A stretch of DNA of 8,829 nt from contig JAHEZF010000053.1 in the NCBI GenBank assembly GCA_023251215.1, positions 1 to 8,829 of the forward strand, given 5' to 3'. The notes under the pieces are model-generated. The model did no database searches, was not told the DNA's origin, and saw nothing but the letters and a program-made list of their open reading frames with translations. Each line of letters opens with the position of its first letter. The first letter of the stretch is position 1. Positions 1-7,304 of the stretch are shown piece after piece. Source of the stretch: Sphingobacteriales bacterium (GTDB lineage Bacteria; Bacteroidota; Bacteroidia; Chitinophagales; Chitinophagaceae). The position numbers and the translations under genes are program-made.

Positions 1-2
1 AA

Positions 3-143
3 TCTTCAAAGATCCCAACTGATGTTACCGAAGATGTGATCCGCAATTATGCTTTGAAAAATGATTTGGTGGATGTAAAGGTGTGTGCAGTGAGTGAGGT
101 GTGGAGTGGGTTGAAATTGGTTGTGCCATTAGCCAAACGATAG
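3..143 (+). CDS. C-terminal fragment of a DUF3052-like protein (5' end outside window)
   Basis: An open frame enters from the left edge and stops at TAG 141-143, giving 46 visible residues. The visible part contains DVTEDVIRNYALKNDLVDVK followed by VCAVSEVWSGLKLVV. From memory, the pattern TDLTE-x-VR-x-x-AL-x-x-GLVDVKVCAV-x-E-x-WSGLK is the conserved C-terminal end of the DUF3052 family, small proteins of unknown biochemical function. The rest of the domain, which holds the hydrophobic methyltransferase-like core, lies outside the window. No function can be stated. The gene runs in the same direction as queA and ends 39 bp before it, but a good promoter match lies over its last codons, so queA need not depend on it. 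Its YALKND codons share a 20-nt identity with the end of queA. Confidence 0.7.
   Translation, partial: SSKIPTDVTEDVIRNYALKNDLVDVKVCAVSEVWSGLKLVVPLAKR
48..67 (+). repeat. 20-nt exact direct repeat, copy 1 (copy 2 at 1380-1399)
   Basis: The 20 bases TATGCTTTGAAAAATGATTT occur at 48-67 and again at 1380-1399, exactly and in the same codon phase. They encode YALKND plus the first two bases of the next codon, in the DUF3052-like tail and in the C-terminus of QueA. The flanking bases differ at both ends. The copies bracket nearly all of queA. Convergent coding of a shared peptide is possible; a recombination origin is not shown. Confidence 0.9.
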
Positions 144-151
144 TATTTTTG
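121..151 (+). promoter_or_regulatory. Predicted Bacteroidota-type promoter for queA
   Basis: TTG at 121-123 is followed after 20 bases by TATTTTTG at 144-151, which matches the Bacteroidota -7 pattern TAnnTTTG exactly. The expected transcript start near 156-158 leaves a leader of about 25 nt before the queA ATG at 183. That leader is A/T-rich with no Shine-Dalgarno sequence. A 6-bp hairpin (GTATTT 151-156, AAATAC 161-166) overlaps the predicted start point and may be chance. Confidence 0.55.
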
Positions 152-182
152 TATTTCATCAAATACAACAGTTGGTTGTGTT

Positions 183-1451
183 ATGACGGATCCCGGAAAC
201 ATATCTATAAAGGATTACAGCTACTCTCTCCCCGAAGAAAGAATTGCCAAATACCCATTGCCGGAAAGAGATGCTTCCAAACTTCTTATTTATAAAGAAG
301 GAAAGATAGAAGAAGATACTTACAAAAACATTACTGATCACATTCCGGAAAACTCGTTGTTTGTTTTCAATAATACCAAAGTAGTAGAGGCAAGATTATT
401 ATTTCAAAAACCAACCGGTGGCATTATCGAAATATTTTGCCTGGAACCACATGAACAATATGCAGATATTACAACTGCCATGTTGCAAAAGGAGAAAGTG
501 TTGTGGCAATGTCTCGTTGGAGGTGTTTCCAAATGGAAACAGGGGCAGGTATTGGAAAAGAAAGTTATGCCCGGTAAAAAGGAAATAATATTGCATGCAA
601 GCTATATTGAAAAAAGGCCAGGTTCTTTTGTTATAGAATTATCCTGGTCGCCTGTGGAACTAAGCTTTGCTGACGTTTTGCATTATACAGGAGCAGTTCC
701 TCTTCCACCTTATATTAAAAGAGCTGTGGAAAAAACAGATTCCGAAAGATACCAAACTATATATGCCCATTTTGAAGGTTCAGTAGCTGCCCCTACCGCT
801 GGCTTACATTTTACAGAATCCATTTTTAAAAAGTTGAAAATAAAAAATATTCAAAAAGATTTTGTTACGCTGCATGTCGGGGCCGGAACTTTTAAGCCAG
901 TAAAAACCGAAACCATTCATGAACATGAAATGCATGCAGAATTTATTGACGTGTCAAGAAGCACAATTGAAAACATTCTCCAGAATCTTAATAACAACAT
1001 TATTGCTATTGGTACTACTTCGCTCCGCACTATTGAAAGCTTATACTGGATAGGAGTAAAAATGTTATTGTCAAATAGTGACGTTCAGCCAGCCAGCCAG
1101 TCAGGATCAATAAATTCAAAAATTTCAGAACTTTTACAGTGGGAAGCCTATGAGCTGGCCAAATATAACATTCCCGTTACAGAAGCATTACAATTCCTGC
1201 TTCATTGGATGAATGATAACAAGCTTGAAAAATTACTCACCAAAACACAAATCATTATTGTCCCGGGTTATCAATTCAAAATTGTAAATGCACTTGTTAC
1301 TAATTTTCATCAGCCCCAATCCACTTTATTGTTAATAGTGTCTGCTTTTACCGGTGAAGATTGGAAAAAGGTATATGAGTATGCTTTGAAAAATGATTTC
1401 CGTTTTCTCAGCTATGGAGACGGAAGCTTATTATGGTCAAAAGAAGATTAG
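183..1451 (+). CDS. queA: S-adenosylmethionine:tRNA ribosyltransferase-isomerase QueA
   Basis: QueA transfers and rearranges the ribosyl group of S-adenosylmethionine onto 7-aminomethyl-7-deazaguanine in tRNA, forming epoxyqueuosine at the wobble position of GUN anticodons. It acts in the cytoplasm. Family blocks are visible in order: FNNTKVVEARL (62-72), TGGIIEIF (78-85), YTGAVPLPPYIKR (168-180), the signature VAAPTAGLHF (201-210), TLHVGAGTF (229-237), HEMHAEF (248-254), IGTTSLRTIES (276-286), PGYQFKIVNALVTNFH (361-376), STLLLIVSAF (380-389) and RFLSYGDGSLL (407-417). At 422 residues it is longer than the roughly 350 typical of Proteobacteria. Much of the excess is an insertion at about 287-355, between the TTSLRTIES and PGYQFK blocks. 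ATG 183 is chosen because the N-terminal YSLPEERIAKYPL block follows at once. The stop overlaps the convergent histidine kinase stop by 4 bp. Confidence 0.96.
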   Translation: MTDPGNISIKDYSYSLPEERIAKYPLPERDASKLLIYKEGKIEEDTYKNITDHIPENSLFVFNNTKVVEARLLFQKPTGGIIEIFCLEPHEQYADITTAMLQKEKVLWQCLVGGVSKWKQGQVLEKKVMPGKKEIILHASYIEKRPGSFVIELSWSPVELSFADVLHYTGAVPLPPYIKRAVEKTDSERYQTIYAHFEGSVAAPTAGLHFTESIFKKLKIKNIQKDFVTLHVGAGTFKPVKTETIHEHEMHAEFIDVSRSTIENILQNLNNNIIAIGTTSLRTIESLYWIGVKMLLSNSDVQPASQSGSINSKISELLQWEAYELAKYNIPVTEALQFLLHWMNDNKLEKLLTKTQIIIVPGYQFKIVNALVTNFHQPQSTLLLIVSAFTGEDWKKVYEYALKNDFRFLSYGDGSLLWSKED

Positions 1452-2800
1452 GCTTTCTTTAATGGCAATTCAATGGTGAAAGCACTTCCTTTTCCCAAAG
1501 TACTATCTGCTTTTATTTCCCCTCCATGCGCCTCTACCATGGTTTTCACATAGCTTAATCCAAGCCCAAATCCCTTTACATTATGAATATTTCCGGTGTG
1601 AGCCCTGTAAAAACGTTCGAAGATTCGTTTTAATGTCTCCCGGCTCATCCCTATGCCATTATCTTCTATCCGCAATACAAAATTCTTCCCATCTGAATTA
1701 GTAATAAGTTTAACGCATGGCGGCACATCGTCTTTGGAGTATTTTACGGCATTATCTACCAGGTTATTTACCAGGTTTGAGAAATGTACTTCATCACCTT
1801 TGATAAGGTCGTTACCCGCATTCAATAGAAATTCAATCTTCCCTTTTTTCTCCTGTAGCTGCAATGAAAAATTATCAACCACATCTTTTATTATTTCATG
1901 AACATGGATGGGTTTTAAATTCAGTTCGGCTTCCTGTTTTTCCAGTTGTGATGCTTTCAAAATGGTCTCTACCTGGCGGTTCATCCGTTGGTTCTCTTCC
2001 TTAATGATGCTGCTGAAATATCCCATTTTATCCCTGTCCACAATCACTTTTTCATTACGCAATGCATCAACTGCCAGTGAAATAGTGGCAATAGGTGTTT
2101 TGAATTCATGCGTCATATTATTGATAAAATCGTTTTTGATCTTGGCCAGTTTTTTCTGGCGCAACATGGTACGAAGTGTAAGATAAAAAGCACATATAAT
2201 TATAATGGTAAAGATGATAGCCGTAGCAAACCGCCAGCGTAAAGACTGTAATGCAAAACTTGGATAGTTCAATGCAACAACCGTCAGCGTTTCGTCCATG
2301 GCAATATTTTCTGCAGCAGAACCACTGGGTGTAATGATAAGAGCACCTTGTGAATAATTATTAACCGTATCATCATAGACCTTTGAAAAATTAGCCGATT
2401 CTCTTTCCGAGGTTCCCAACAGGTTAGTACGGGGATCTATAATAGCCAGGTCAAATTCAAAATTCATTTTTTCCAGTCCTACCGTCTTAAATGCAATCCT
2501 GATTTTTTCCTGCAATTGCTGAACGGTAAACTTTCTTCCGATTGTTTGTGGCCGCAAAAAATCAATCGGAAAATCATCGGGAAAAATATTCCCCCCCGAT
2601 GCAACTGAACGGTTAACAGATAAATTACCTTTTTCCCTGGAAAGTTCAGCACCCACAATGTTTACTGCCTTGTCTACTTTTTCTTTGATCTGTTCCTCTC
2701 TCAGCAGTACCATGTTGTTAAGCCATGACAACTGGAGCATAATAATTCCGATCAGCGAAAGGCTTACTAAAATGATTATGATGGTAAAAATGCGTTTCAC
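1448..2800 (-). CDS. Membrane-bound sensor histidine kinase (HisKA-HATPase_c)
   Basis: This is a two-component sensor that autophosphorylates on histidine and passes the phosphate to a response regulator. Starting at GTG 2800 gives 450 residues: a first membrane helix at about 4-24, an extracytoplasmic domain of about 165 residues with no recognised fold, a second helix at about 190-209, then the kinase core. Core motifs: H-box NNMTHEFKTPI (227-237, phospho-acceptor His231), N-box NLVDNAVKYS (346-355), G1 DNGIGM (380-385), F-box IFERFYRA (393-400) and G2 GFGLGLSYV (410-418). There is no HAMP domain that I can recognise. The frame stays open upstream to a TTG at 2875, but that TTG lies inside the putative -7 element. 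A start at GTG 2800 puts MKRIFTIIIILV directly at the membrane helix, with AGGA about 10 nt upstream. No response regulator gene is adjacent, so the partner is unknown. The coding strand carries a run of seven G (2591-2597). Confidence 0.9.
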   Translation of the reverse strand: MKRIFTIIIILVSLSLIGIIMLQLSWLNNMVLLREEQIKEKVDKAVNIVGAELSREKGNLSVNRSVASGGNIFPDDFPIDFLRPQTIGRKFTVQQLQEKIRIAFKTVGLEKMNFEFDLAIIDPRTNLLGTSERESANFSKVYDDTVNNYSQGALIITPSGSAAENIAMDETLTVVALNYPSFALQSLRWRFATAIIFTIIIICAFYLTLRTMLRQKKLAKIKNDFINNMTHEFKTPIATISLAVDALRNEKVIVDRDKMGYFSSIIKEENQRMNRQVETILKASQLEKQEAELNLKPIHVHEIIKDVVDNFSLQLQEKKGKIEFLLNAGNDLIKGDEVHFSNLVNNLVDNAVKYSKDDVPPCVKLITNSDGKNFVLRIEDNGIGMSRETLKRIFERFYRAHTGNIHNVKGFGLGLSYVKTMVEAHGGEIKADSTLGKGSAFTIELPLKKA

Positions 2801-2857
2801 AAGTACAATTCCTATTTCAACGTAAGTTAAAAGGTTTTTCACAAGCACCTGGCTCCG

Positions 2858-2888
2858 CCGGGTAGTAACCGGCAAAAATACTACCCGG
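2858..2888. repeat. Perfect 10-bp inverted repeat over the histidine kinase promoter
   Basis: CCGGGTAGTA at 2858-2867 and TACTACCCGG at 2879-2888 are exact reverse complements separated by 11 bases. The centre contains the minus-strand -7 candidate TATTTTTG (2880-2873). A second palindrome, CCGGATCCGG (2885-2894), overlaps the right arm. It is GC-rich amid AT-rich intergenic DNA. It could be an operator for a dimeric regulator or, if transcription starts upstream of it, a leader hairpin. It is poorly placed for a terminator because no gene ends here. Confidence 0.85.
2873..2880 (-). promoter_or_regulatory. Putative -7 element of the histidine kinase promoter
   Basis: On the minus strand, TATTTTTG reads from 2880 to 2873 and matches TAnnTTTG. 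No clean -33 TTG lies 19-20 bases upstream; the nearest triplet is CTG, with TTG a few bases further away. The predicted transcript would begin near 2867 and carry a leader of about 65 nt to GTG 2800. The element sits in the loop of the 2858-2888 dyad. Confidence 0.4.
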
Positions 2889-3031
2889 ATCCGGCATTGA
2901 CAGTATTCAATAAATAAGATACCATAAATTTTAACGTGGTTTTAGAATAACAAGACAACTTTTAAATGGTACCCGGTGATTGATTTTTCAACCATTTTTT
3001 TAAAATTAGTTTTTTGATGCTAAATTGAAGT

Positions 3032-3583
3032 ATGATTGACCCTGCTCCCGGTATATTACTGATTGCGGATCCTTTTCTGAAAGACCCCAACTTTTTGCGA
3101 ACAGTTGTGTTTTTGTGTGAGCATAAAGATGAAGGCAGTTTTGGTTTTGTATTGAACCGTAAATACGAAAACACACTAAATGAGTTGATCCCCGGCCTGG
3201 AAGGTCATCAGTTGCCTGTTTATTATGGCGGACCGGTACAAATGGATACCATTCATTTTCTTCATCAATATCCCGCTGAAATTCCCGGCGGGCAGGAAGT
3301 AATTAATGGAGTGTACTGGGGTGGTGATTTTGAAGCAGTGATTAACATGATAAAAAATGAAGAAATTGATTTCAACAAGATCCGTTTTTACATTGGTTAC
3401 TCAGGATGGAGTACCGGACAGTTAGTTGATGAAATGAATGAAAAGACCTGGCTGACTGTAGTTGCTAACCGTAAGCTGGTCTTTCACCGGAACTTTGAAG
3501 AGATTTGGAAAGATTCACTCAAACACCTGGGTGGTGATTATGAGATCATGGCGAACTTTCCGATTGATCCACAATTAAACTAA
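3032..3583 (+). CDS. YqgE/AlgH family protein (DUF179)
   Basis: This is a cytoplasmic protein of the YqgE/AlgH family (PF02622), 183 residues, the usual family length. AlgH was named for an effect on alginate in Pseudomonas, but no biochemical activity is established for the family. Conserved blocks visible: PGILLIADPFLKDPNFLRTV (6-25), VFLCEHKDEGSFGFVLNR (26-43), YYGGPVQ (64-70), GVYWGGDF (93-100), and FYIGYSGWSTGQLVDEM (119-135) followed by W140. The start at ATG 3032 places the PGxLLIAxPFL block at the expected N-terminal position. The leader is very T- and A-rich, and no clean TAnnTTTG or Shine-Dalgarno site was found in it. The gene diverges from the histidine kinase and converges on atpC, with a palindromic terminator just after its stop. 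Confidence 0.93.
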   Translation: MIDPAPGILLIADPFLKDPNFLRTVVFLCEHKDEGSFGFVLNRKYENTLNELIPGLEGHQLPVYYGGPVQMDTIHFLHQYPAEIPGGQEVINGVYWGGDFEAVINMIKNEEIDFNKIRFYIGYSGWSTGQLVDEMNEKTWLTVVANRKLVFHRNFEEIWKDSLKHLGGDYEIMANFPIDPQLN

Positions 3584-3614
3584 AATAAAAAGCCCTCCCG
3601 ATTAATCGGGAGGG
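3584..3614 (-). terminator. Palindromic terminator at the end of atpD-atpC
   Basis: CCCTCCCGATT (3593-3603) and AATCGGGAGGG (3604-3614) form a perfect 22-nt palindrome, giving a GC-rich stem with a short AT loop. Read on the minus strand it is followed at once by CTTTTTATTTT, a strong U-tract, so it should terminate the atp transcript about 50 nt after the atpC stop. On the plus strand, after yqgE, the following bases (TCATTCAACA) are a poor U-tract, so termination in that direction is probably weaker. Confidence 0.85.
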
Positions 3615-3665
3615 TCATTCAACATGTTTTCAAGTCCCGGACCACCTGGTTTTTCTTCCAGTATC

Positions 3666-3923
3666 TTATTCTACAGGCAAAGCCCCTTCTACCAATACGG
3701 TTACTTTGTTGTTAAGTACCTCCACAAATCCGCTCTTGATATCAAAATATGCAAAATGATTTTGCTTGTCCTTTAAAACTTTCAGCCTTCCGGCTTTTAA
3801 TGCACTTACCAGCGGAGCATGTTTTTCCAATACTTCAAAACTGCCGCTGATGCCCGGCATTTGTACGCCGTACACTTCGCCGCTATACAATTTTTTTTCA
3901 GGAGTGAGAATTTCTAAATTCAT
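3666..3923 (-). CDS. atpC: F1 ATP synthase epsilon subunit, short form
   Basis: Epsilon is part of the central stalk of F1 and couples rotation of gamma to the c-ring at the inner face of the membrane. The 85 residues begin MNLEILTPEKKLYSGEVYGV and continue with PGISGSFEVLEKHAPLVSAL, the typical epsilon beta-sandwich, ending at VTVLVEGALPVE. Epsilon of E. coli is about 138 residues. The entire C-terminal two-helix domain, which inhibits ATP hydrolysis in other bacteria, is absent here. Short epsilons are, to my knowledge, usual in Bacteroidota, so this is a lineage trait rather than a truncation. It is the second gene after atpD, 65 bp downstream. The gap is filled by a 55-nt hairpin ending one base before the ATG, leaving no visible ribosome-binding site. 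Eight A in a row occur at codons 9-11. Confidence 0.95.
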   Translation of the reverse strand: MNLEILTPEKKLYSGEVYGVQMPGISGSFEVLEKHAPLVSALKAGRLKVLKDKQNHFAYFDIKSGFVEVLNNKVTVLVEGALPVE

Positions 3924-3924
3924 T

Positions 3925-3979
3925 GTTACTGGTTTCTTGTTTCTGGTAACTGGTTAACAAGCAACCAGCAACCAGTAAC
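3925..3979 (-). repeat. Hairpin repeat between atpD and atpC, abutting the atpC start
   Basis: GTTACTGGTT (3925-3934) and AACCAGTAAC (3970-3979) form a perfect 10-bp stem. Inside it CTTGTT (3936-3941) and AACAAG (3956-3961) can add six more pairs across an asymmetric bulge. The right arm contains a tandem GCAACCA duplication (3961-3974). In the mRNA the hairpin begins 9 nt after the atpD stop and ends one nucleotide before the atpC ATG. A related sequence lies upstream of atpD (5517-5541, 22 of 25 bases identical to 3925-3949). Confidence 0.85.
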
Positions 3980-3988
3980 GGTTCAGCC

Positions 3989-5613
<1,625 letters not shown>

Positions 5614-5624
5614 TTTTCAGGCCG

Positions 5625-5632
5625 CAAAGGTA
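5625..5632 (-). promoter_or_regulatory. Predicted atpD promoter, -7 element
   Basis: On the minus strand 5632-5625 reads TACCTTTG, an exact TAnnTTTG match, followed by CGGCC, a context often seen at Bacteroidota promoters. No clear TTG occurs 19-20 bases upstream; a TTTC lies near the expected place. Transcription should begin near 5619, giving a leader of about 135 nt before ATG 5482 that holds the palindromes described separately. Confidence 0.65.
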
Positions 5633-5861
5633 AGGGTGCAGGGTGAAAATGGGAAATAGAAAAAGAGAAAAGAAAAATTTGTGGAAAAGAGATTTTTAAC
5701 CGGCTTTCAGCTTTTCTAAACACCAATTGCTCTAAAAACCAAGTTATATCTTCTTTCGGATGATAAGCCCCAGCGAAGTCACTATAAATCTATCTACCTG
5801 TAATTTCAAATGCAACAGATTACGTAGGTTTTCCTTTTTTCACCTATTTCCTGAAATAATC
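5633..5861. other. Intergenic DNA with no recognised feature
   Basis: This is the central part of the divergent region between atpD and the YciI gene. It includes a purine-rich tract (5645-5695, mostly A and G on the plus strand) and then ordinary AT-rich sequence. No start-bearing open frame, RNA family, terminator or long repeat was recognised. GAAAAG and CTTTTC near 5682-5716 could form a weak 6-bp pairing, which is not convincing. Confidence 0.5.
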
Positions 5862-5891
5862 TTGAGAAATTGTCCTGATTAAATGAATTTG
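5862..5891 (+). promoter_or_regulatory. Predicted promoter for the five-gene YciI-DinB-SRPBCC-VOC-YciI cluster
   Basis: TTG at 5862-5864 is followed after exactly 19 bases by TGAATTTG at 5884-5891, one mismatch from the Bacteroidota -7 pattern TAnnTTTG. The transcript would start near 5897 and leave a leader of about 43 nt, very A-rich, before ATG 5940. No other promoter of comparable quality was found inside the cluster. Confidence 0.5.
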
Positions 5892-5939
5892 TTCGTCATT
5901 ACGGTATAAAAATTAATTTTAAATCAATAAAAAAACATC

Positions 5940-6284
5940 ATGGAAAAGTTTATGCTTATTTTTCACGGCGGACAAACGCATAATCAAAGCCCCGAACAAA
6001 TGCAGGCACACATGAGTAAATGGATGGCCTGGATTGACAAACTGGCCAAAGCCGGTAAATATGTAACAGGTGAACCGCTGGTACCCGGTGGTAAACTTGT
6101 AAGTGGCCCCGGTGTCAAGACAGTAACTGACGGCCCTTACACCGAAGGAAAAGAAATAGTAGGTGGCTTTTTTATCATCAATGCTAATGATATAAATGAA
6201 GCGGTAGAAATTTCCAAAGAATGCCCTGATTTGGAATTGGGCACCAGTGTGCAGGTAAGACAGGTAATGAAAATAAATATGTAA
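5940..6284 (+). CDS. YciI-like (DGPF domain) protein
   Basis: This is a small cytoplasmic protein of the YCII-related family (PF03795), 114 residues, complete for the family. It begins with the beta-strand MEKFMLIFHGG and carries the DGPF-type signature DGPYTEGKE (64-72), followed by IVGGFFIINANDINEAVEIS, the second half of the ferredoxin-like fold. A conserved E45-P46 block precedes it (TGEPLVPGGKLVSG). Family members form dimers; a clear reaction is not established for the DGPF branch. In other phyla DGPF proteins occur beside ECF sigma factors (the ECF42 group), but no sigma factor is in this window. It heads a run of five same-strand small genes with a promoter candidate 48 bp upstream. 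There is no Shine-Dalgarno sequence; the leader is A-rich. Confidence 0.9.
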   Translation: MEKFMLIFHGGQTHNQSPEQMQAHMSKWMAWIDKLAKAGKYVTGEPLVPGGKLVSGPGVKTVTDGPYTEGKEIVGGFFIINANDINEAVEISKECPDLELGTSVQVRQVMKINM

Positions 6285-6342
6285 CTAAACAATGCTTCTA
6301 TCTAAAGCAACAGAGGTTCCCTTTTATTTTAAAAAAACAATA

Positions 6343-6828
6343 ATGACAAAAACACTTAACCACTTAGCACTCATTTTAAACCTGAATGAACGTTTATTTA
6401 TTAATTCATTGGCAGGCGTTACTGATGAACAGGCAATACAACGCCTCAGCAGTCACAACAACCCTTTGAACTGGTTAGCCACACATACCACCTGGGCACG
6501 GTACAATATGTGCATGCTACTGGGAAAGCCCGGTAATAATCCATACAAGGGCATGTTTGAAGGATTTAAACCTTTTGATGAATCTATGCAATTTGACTCC
6601 CTGGAAAAGATTAAAGACGAATGGAAAAAAGCAAGTACACTTTTAAAGGAAGCACTGGAAACTGTAACAGATGAACATCTTGCTTCAGACGCTCCTTTTA
6701 AAAACCCAACTGGTGATTCTTCAATCGGCGGAACGATTGCCTTTTTGGCCCAGCACGAAAGTTATGACATCGGTCAGATGGCTTTACTGAAAAAATTTCT
6801 GACAAAAGAAGCTATGAGTTATAATTAA
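6343..6828 (+). CDS. DinB-like four-helix protein
   Basis: This is a predicted member of the DinB/YfiT-like superfamily, helical-bundle proteins that usually bind a metal with three histidines; several members are thiol S-transferases. With ATG 6343 it has 161 residues. Visible family features are LNLNERLF near the start, the first-ligand region NPLNWLATHTTWARYNM (His48), and the last-helix block FLAQHESYDIGQMALLKKFL (His138). Where relatives usually have HxxxH the sequence is H-E-S-Y-D, so the third ligand would be Asp142. This could still bind metal or could alter the site. An upstream in-frame ATG at 6292 would add 17 residues unlike the family N-terminus, 8 nt after the previous stop, so I prefer 6343, where the A-rich leader ends. 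The next gene starts 10 bp downstream, suggesting one transcript. Confidence 0.82.
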   Translation: MTKTLNHLALILNLNERLFINSLAGVTDEQAIQRLSSHNNPLNWLATHTTWARYNMCMLLGKPGNNPYKGMFEGFKPFDESMQFDSLEKIKDEWKKASTLLKEALETVTDEHLASDAPFKNPTGDSSIGGTIAFLAQHESYDIGQMALLKKFLTKEAMSYN

Positions 6829-6838
6829 GCCTGAAATT

Positions 6839-7270
6839 ATGGCAAGTATCAAACATTTATTTCACATTAATGCTTCTAAAGAAAAAGTTTATGAGGCGTT
6901 AACCACCATCAATGGATTATCCAACTGGTGGACTAAGCAAACAACCGGTGACATTAATGTTGGCGGAATTATTCAATTTCGCTTTGGTGAATTTGGAAAC
7001 GATATGAAAGTTATAACATTAAAACCAAACGAAACAGTAACATGGGAATGTGTTGACGGTGCTCCTGATTGGATTGGAACTACTTTTACTTTTCAACTTG
7101 ATACAAACGATGGTAAAACAAGAGTGCGGTTTGAACAGGCAGGTTGGAAAGAAGCAAACGATTTTTATGCAGGATGCAGTTTCAGCTGGGGCAGATATAT
7201 GGAAAGCCTGCGCCAGTTATGTCAAACGGGCAAAGGCGAAGCGTTTGGCAGTGAGGGATACAGGAAATAA
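6839..7270 (+). CDS. SRPBCC (AHSA1-like) domain protein
   Basis: This is a small soluble protein of the START/Bet v1-like SRPBCC superfamily, nearest in appearance to the AHSA1 branch (PF08327). The fold has a deep hydrophobic cavity and binds varied ligands; the ligand here is unknown. Visible features in 143 residues: the first strand and helix IKHLFHINASKEKVYEALTT (4-23), GLSNWWT (26-32), the strand pair GGIIQFRFGEF (42-52), VTWECVDG (67-74), the strand TRVRFEQAGW (94-103), and the long C-terminal helix around WGRYMESLRQLCQTGKG (117-133). The length is typical and the domain is complete. It begins 10 bp after the DinB-like stop, so the two are probably co-transcribed. It has no signal peptide. 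Confidence 0.9.
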   Translation: MASIKHLFHINASKEKVYEALTTINGLSNWWTKQTTGDINVGGIIQFRFGEFGNDMKVITLKPNETVTWECVDGAPDWIGTTFTFQLDTNDGKTRVRFEQAGWKEANDFYAGCSFSWGRYMESLRQLCQTGKGEAFGSEGYRK

Positions 7271-7290
7271 TTTTTCATACCTTGTCCATC

Positions 7291-7304
7291 CCGATAGCTA
7301 TCGG
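7291..7304. repeat. Perfect 14-bp palindrome between the SRPBCC and VOC genes
   Basis: CCGATAGCTATCGG is self-complementary and lies 20 bp after the SRPBCC stop and 52 bp before the VOC start. It is not followed by a T-run, so it is a poor terminator. Its arm TCCCGAT also occurs in the 3593-3614 terminator palindrome. I recall palindromes of this type being frequent in Bacteroidota intergenic DNA, but I cannot verify that here. Confidence 0.75.

Noticed and set aside
144..182. Possible preQ1 riboswitch in the queA leader
   Set aside because: The leader is too short, and no preQ1-I or preQ1-II consensus is present. Only two weak overlapping hairpins (151-166 and 165-179) are seen.
2801..2875. 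N-terminal extension of the histidine kinase starting at TTG 2875
   Set aside because: The TTG lies inside the putative -7 element and the added 25 residues are unlike kinase N-termini. GTG 2800 places the first membrane helix directly after the start.
2962..3031. Promoter for the YqgE gene at TTAGTTTTTTG (about 3006-3016)
   Set aside because: The spacing inside the element is two bases too long for TAnnTTTG, and no TTG lies at the right distance upstream.
6292..6342. In-frame ATG adding 17 residues to the DinB-like protein
   Set aside because: The added peptide does not resemble family N-termini. The A-rich leader typical of this window precedes ATG 6343 instead.
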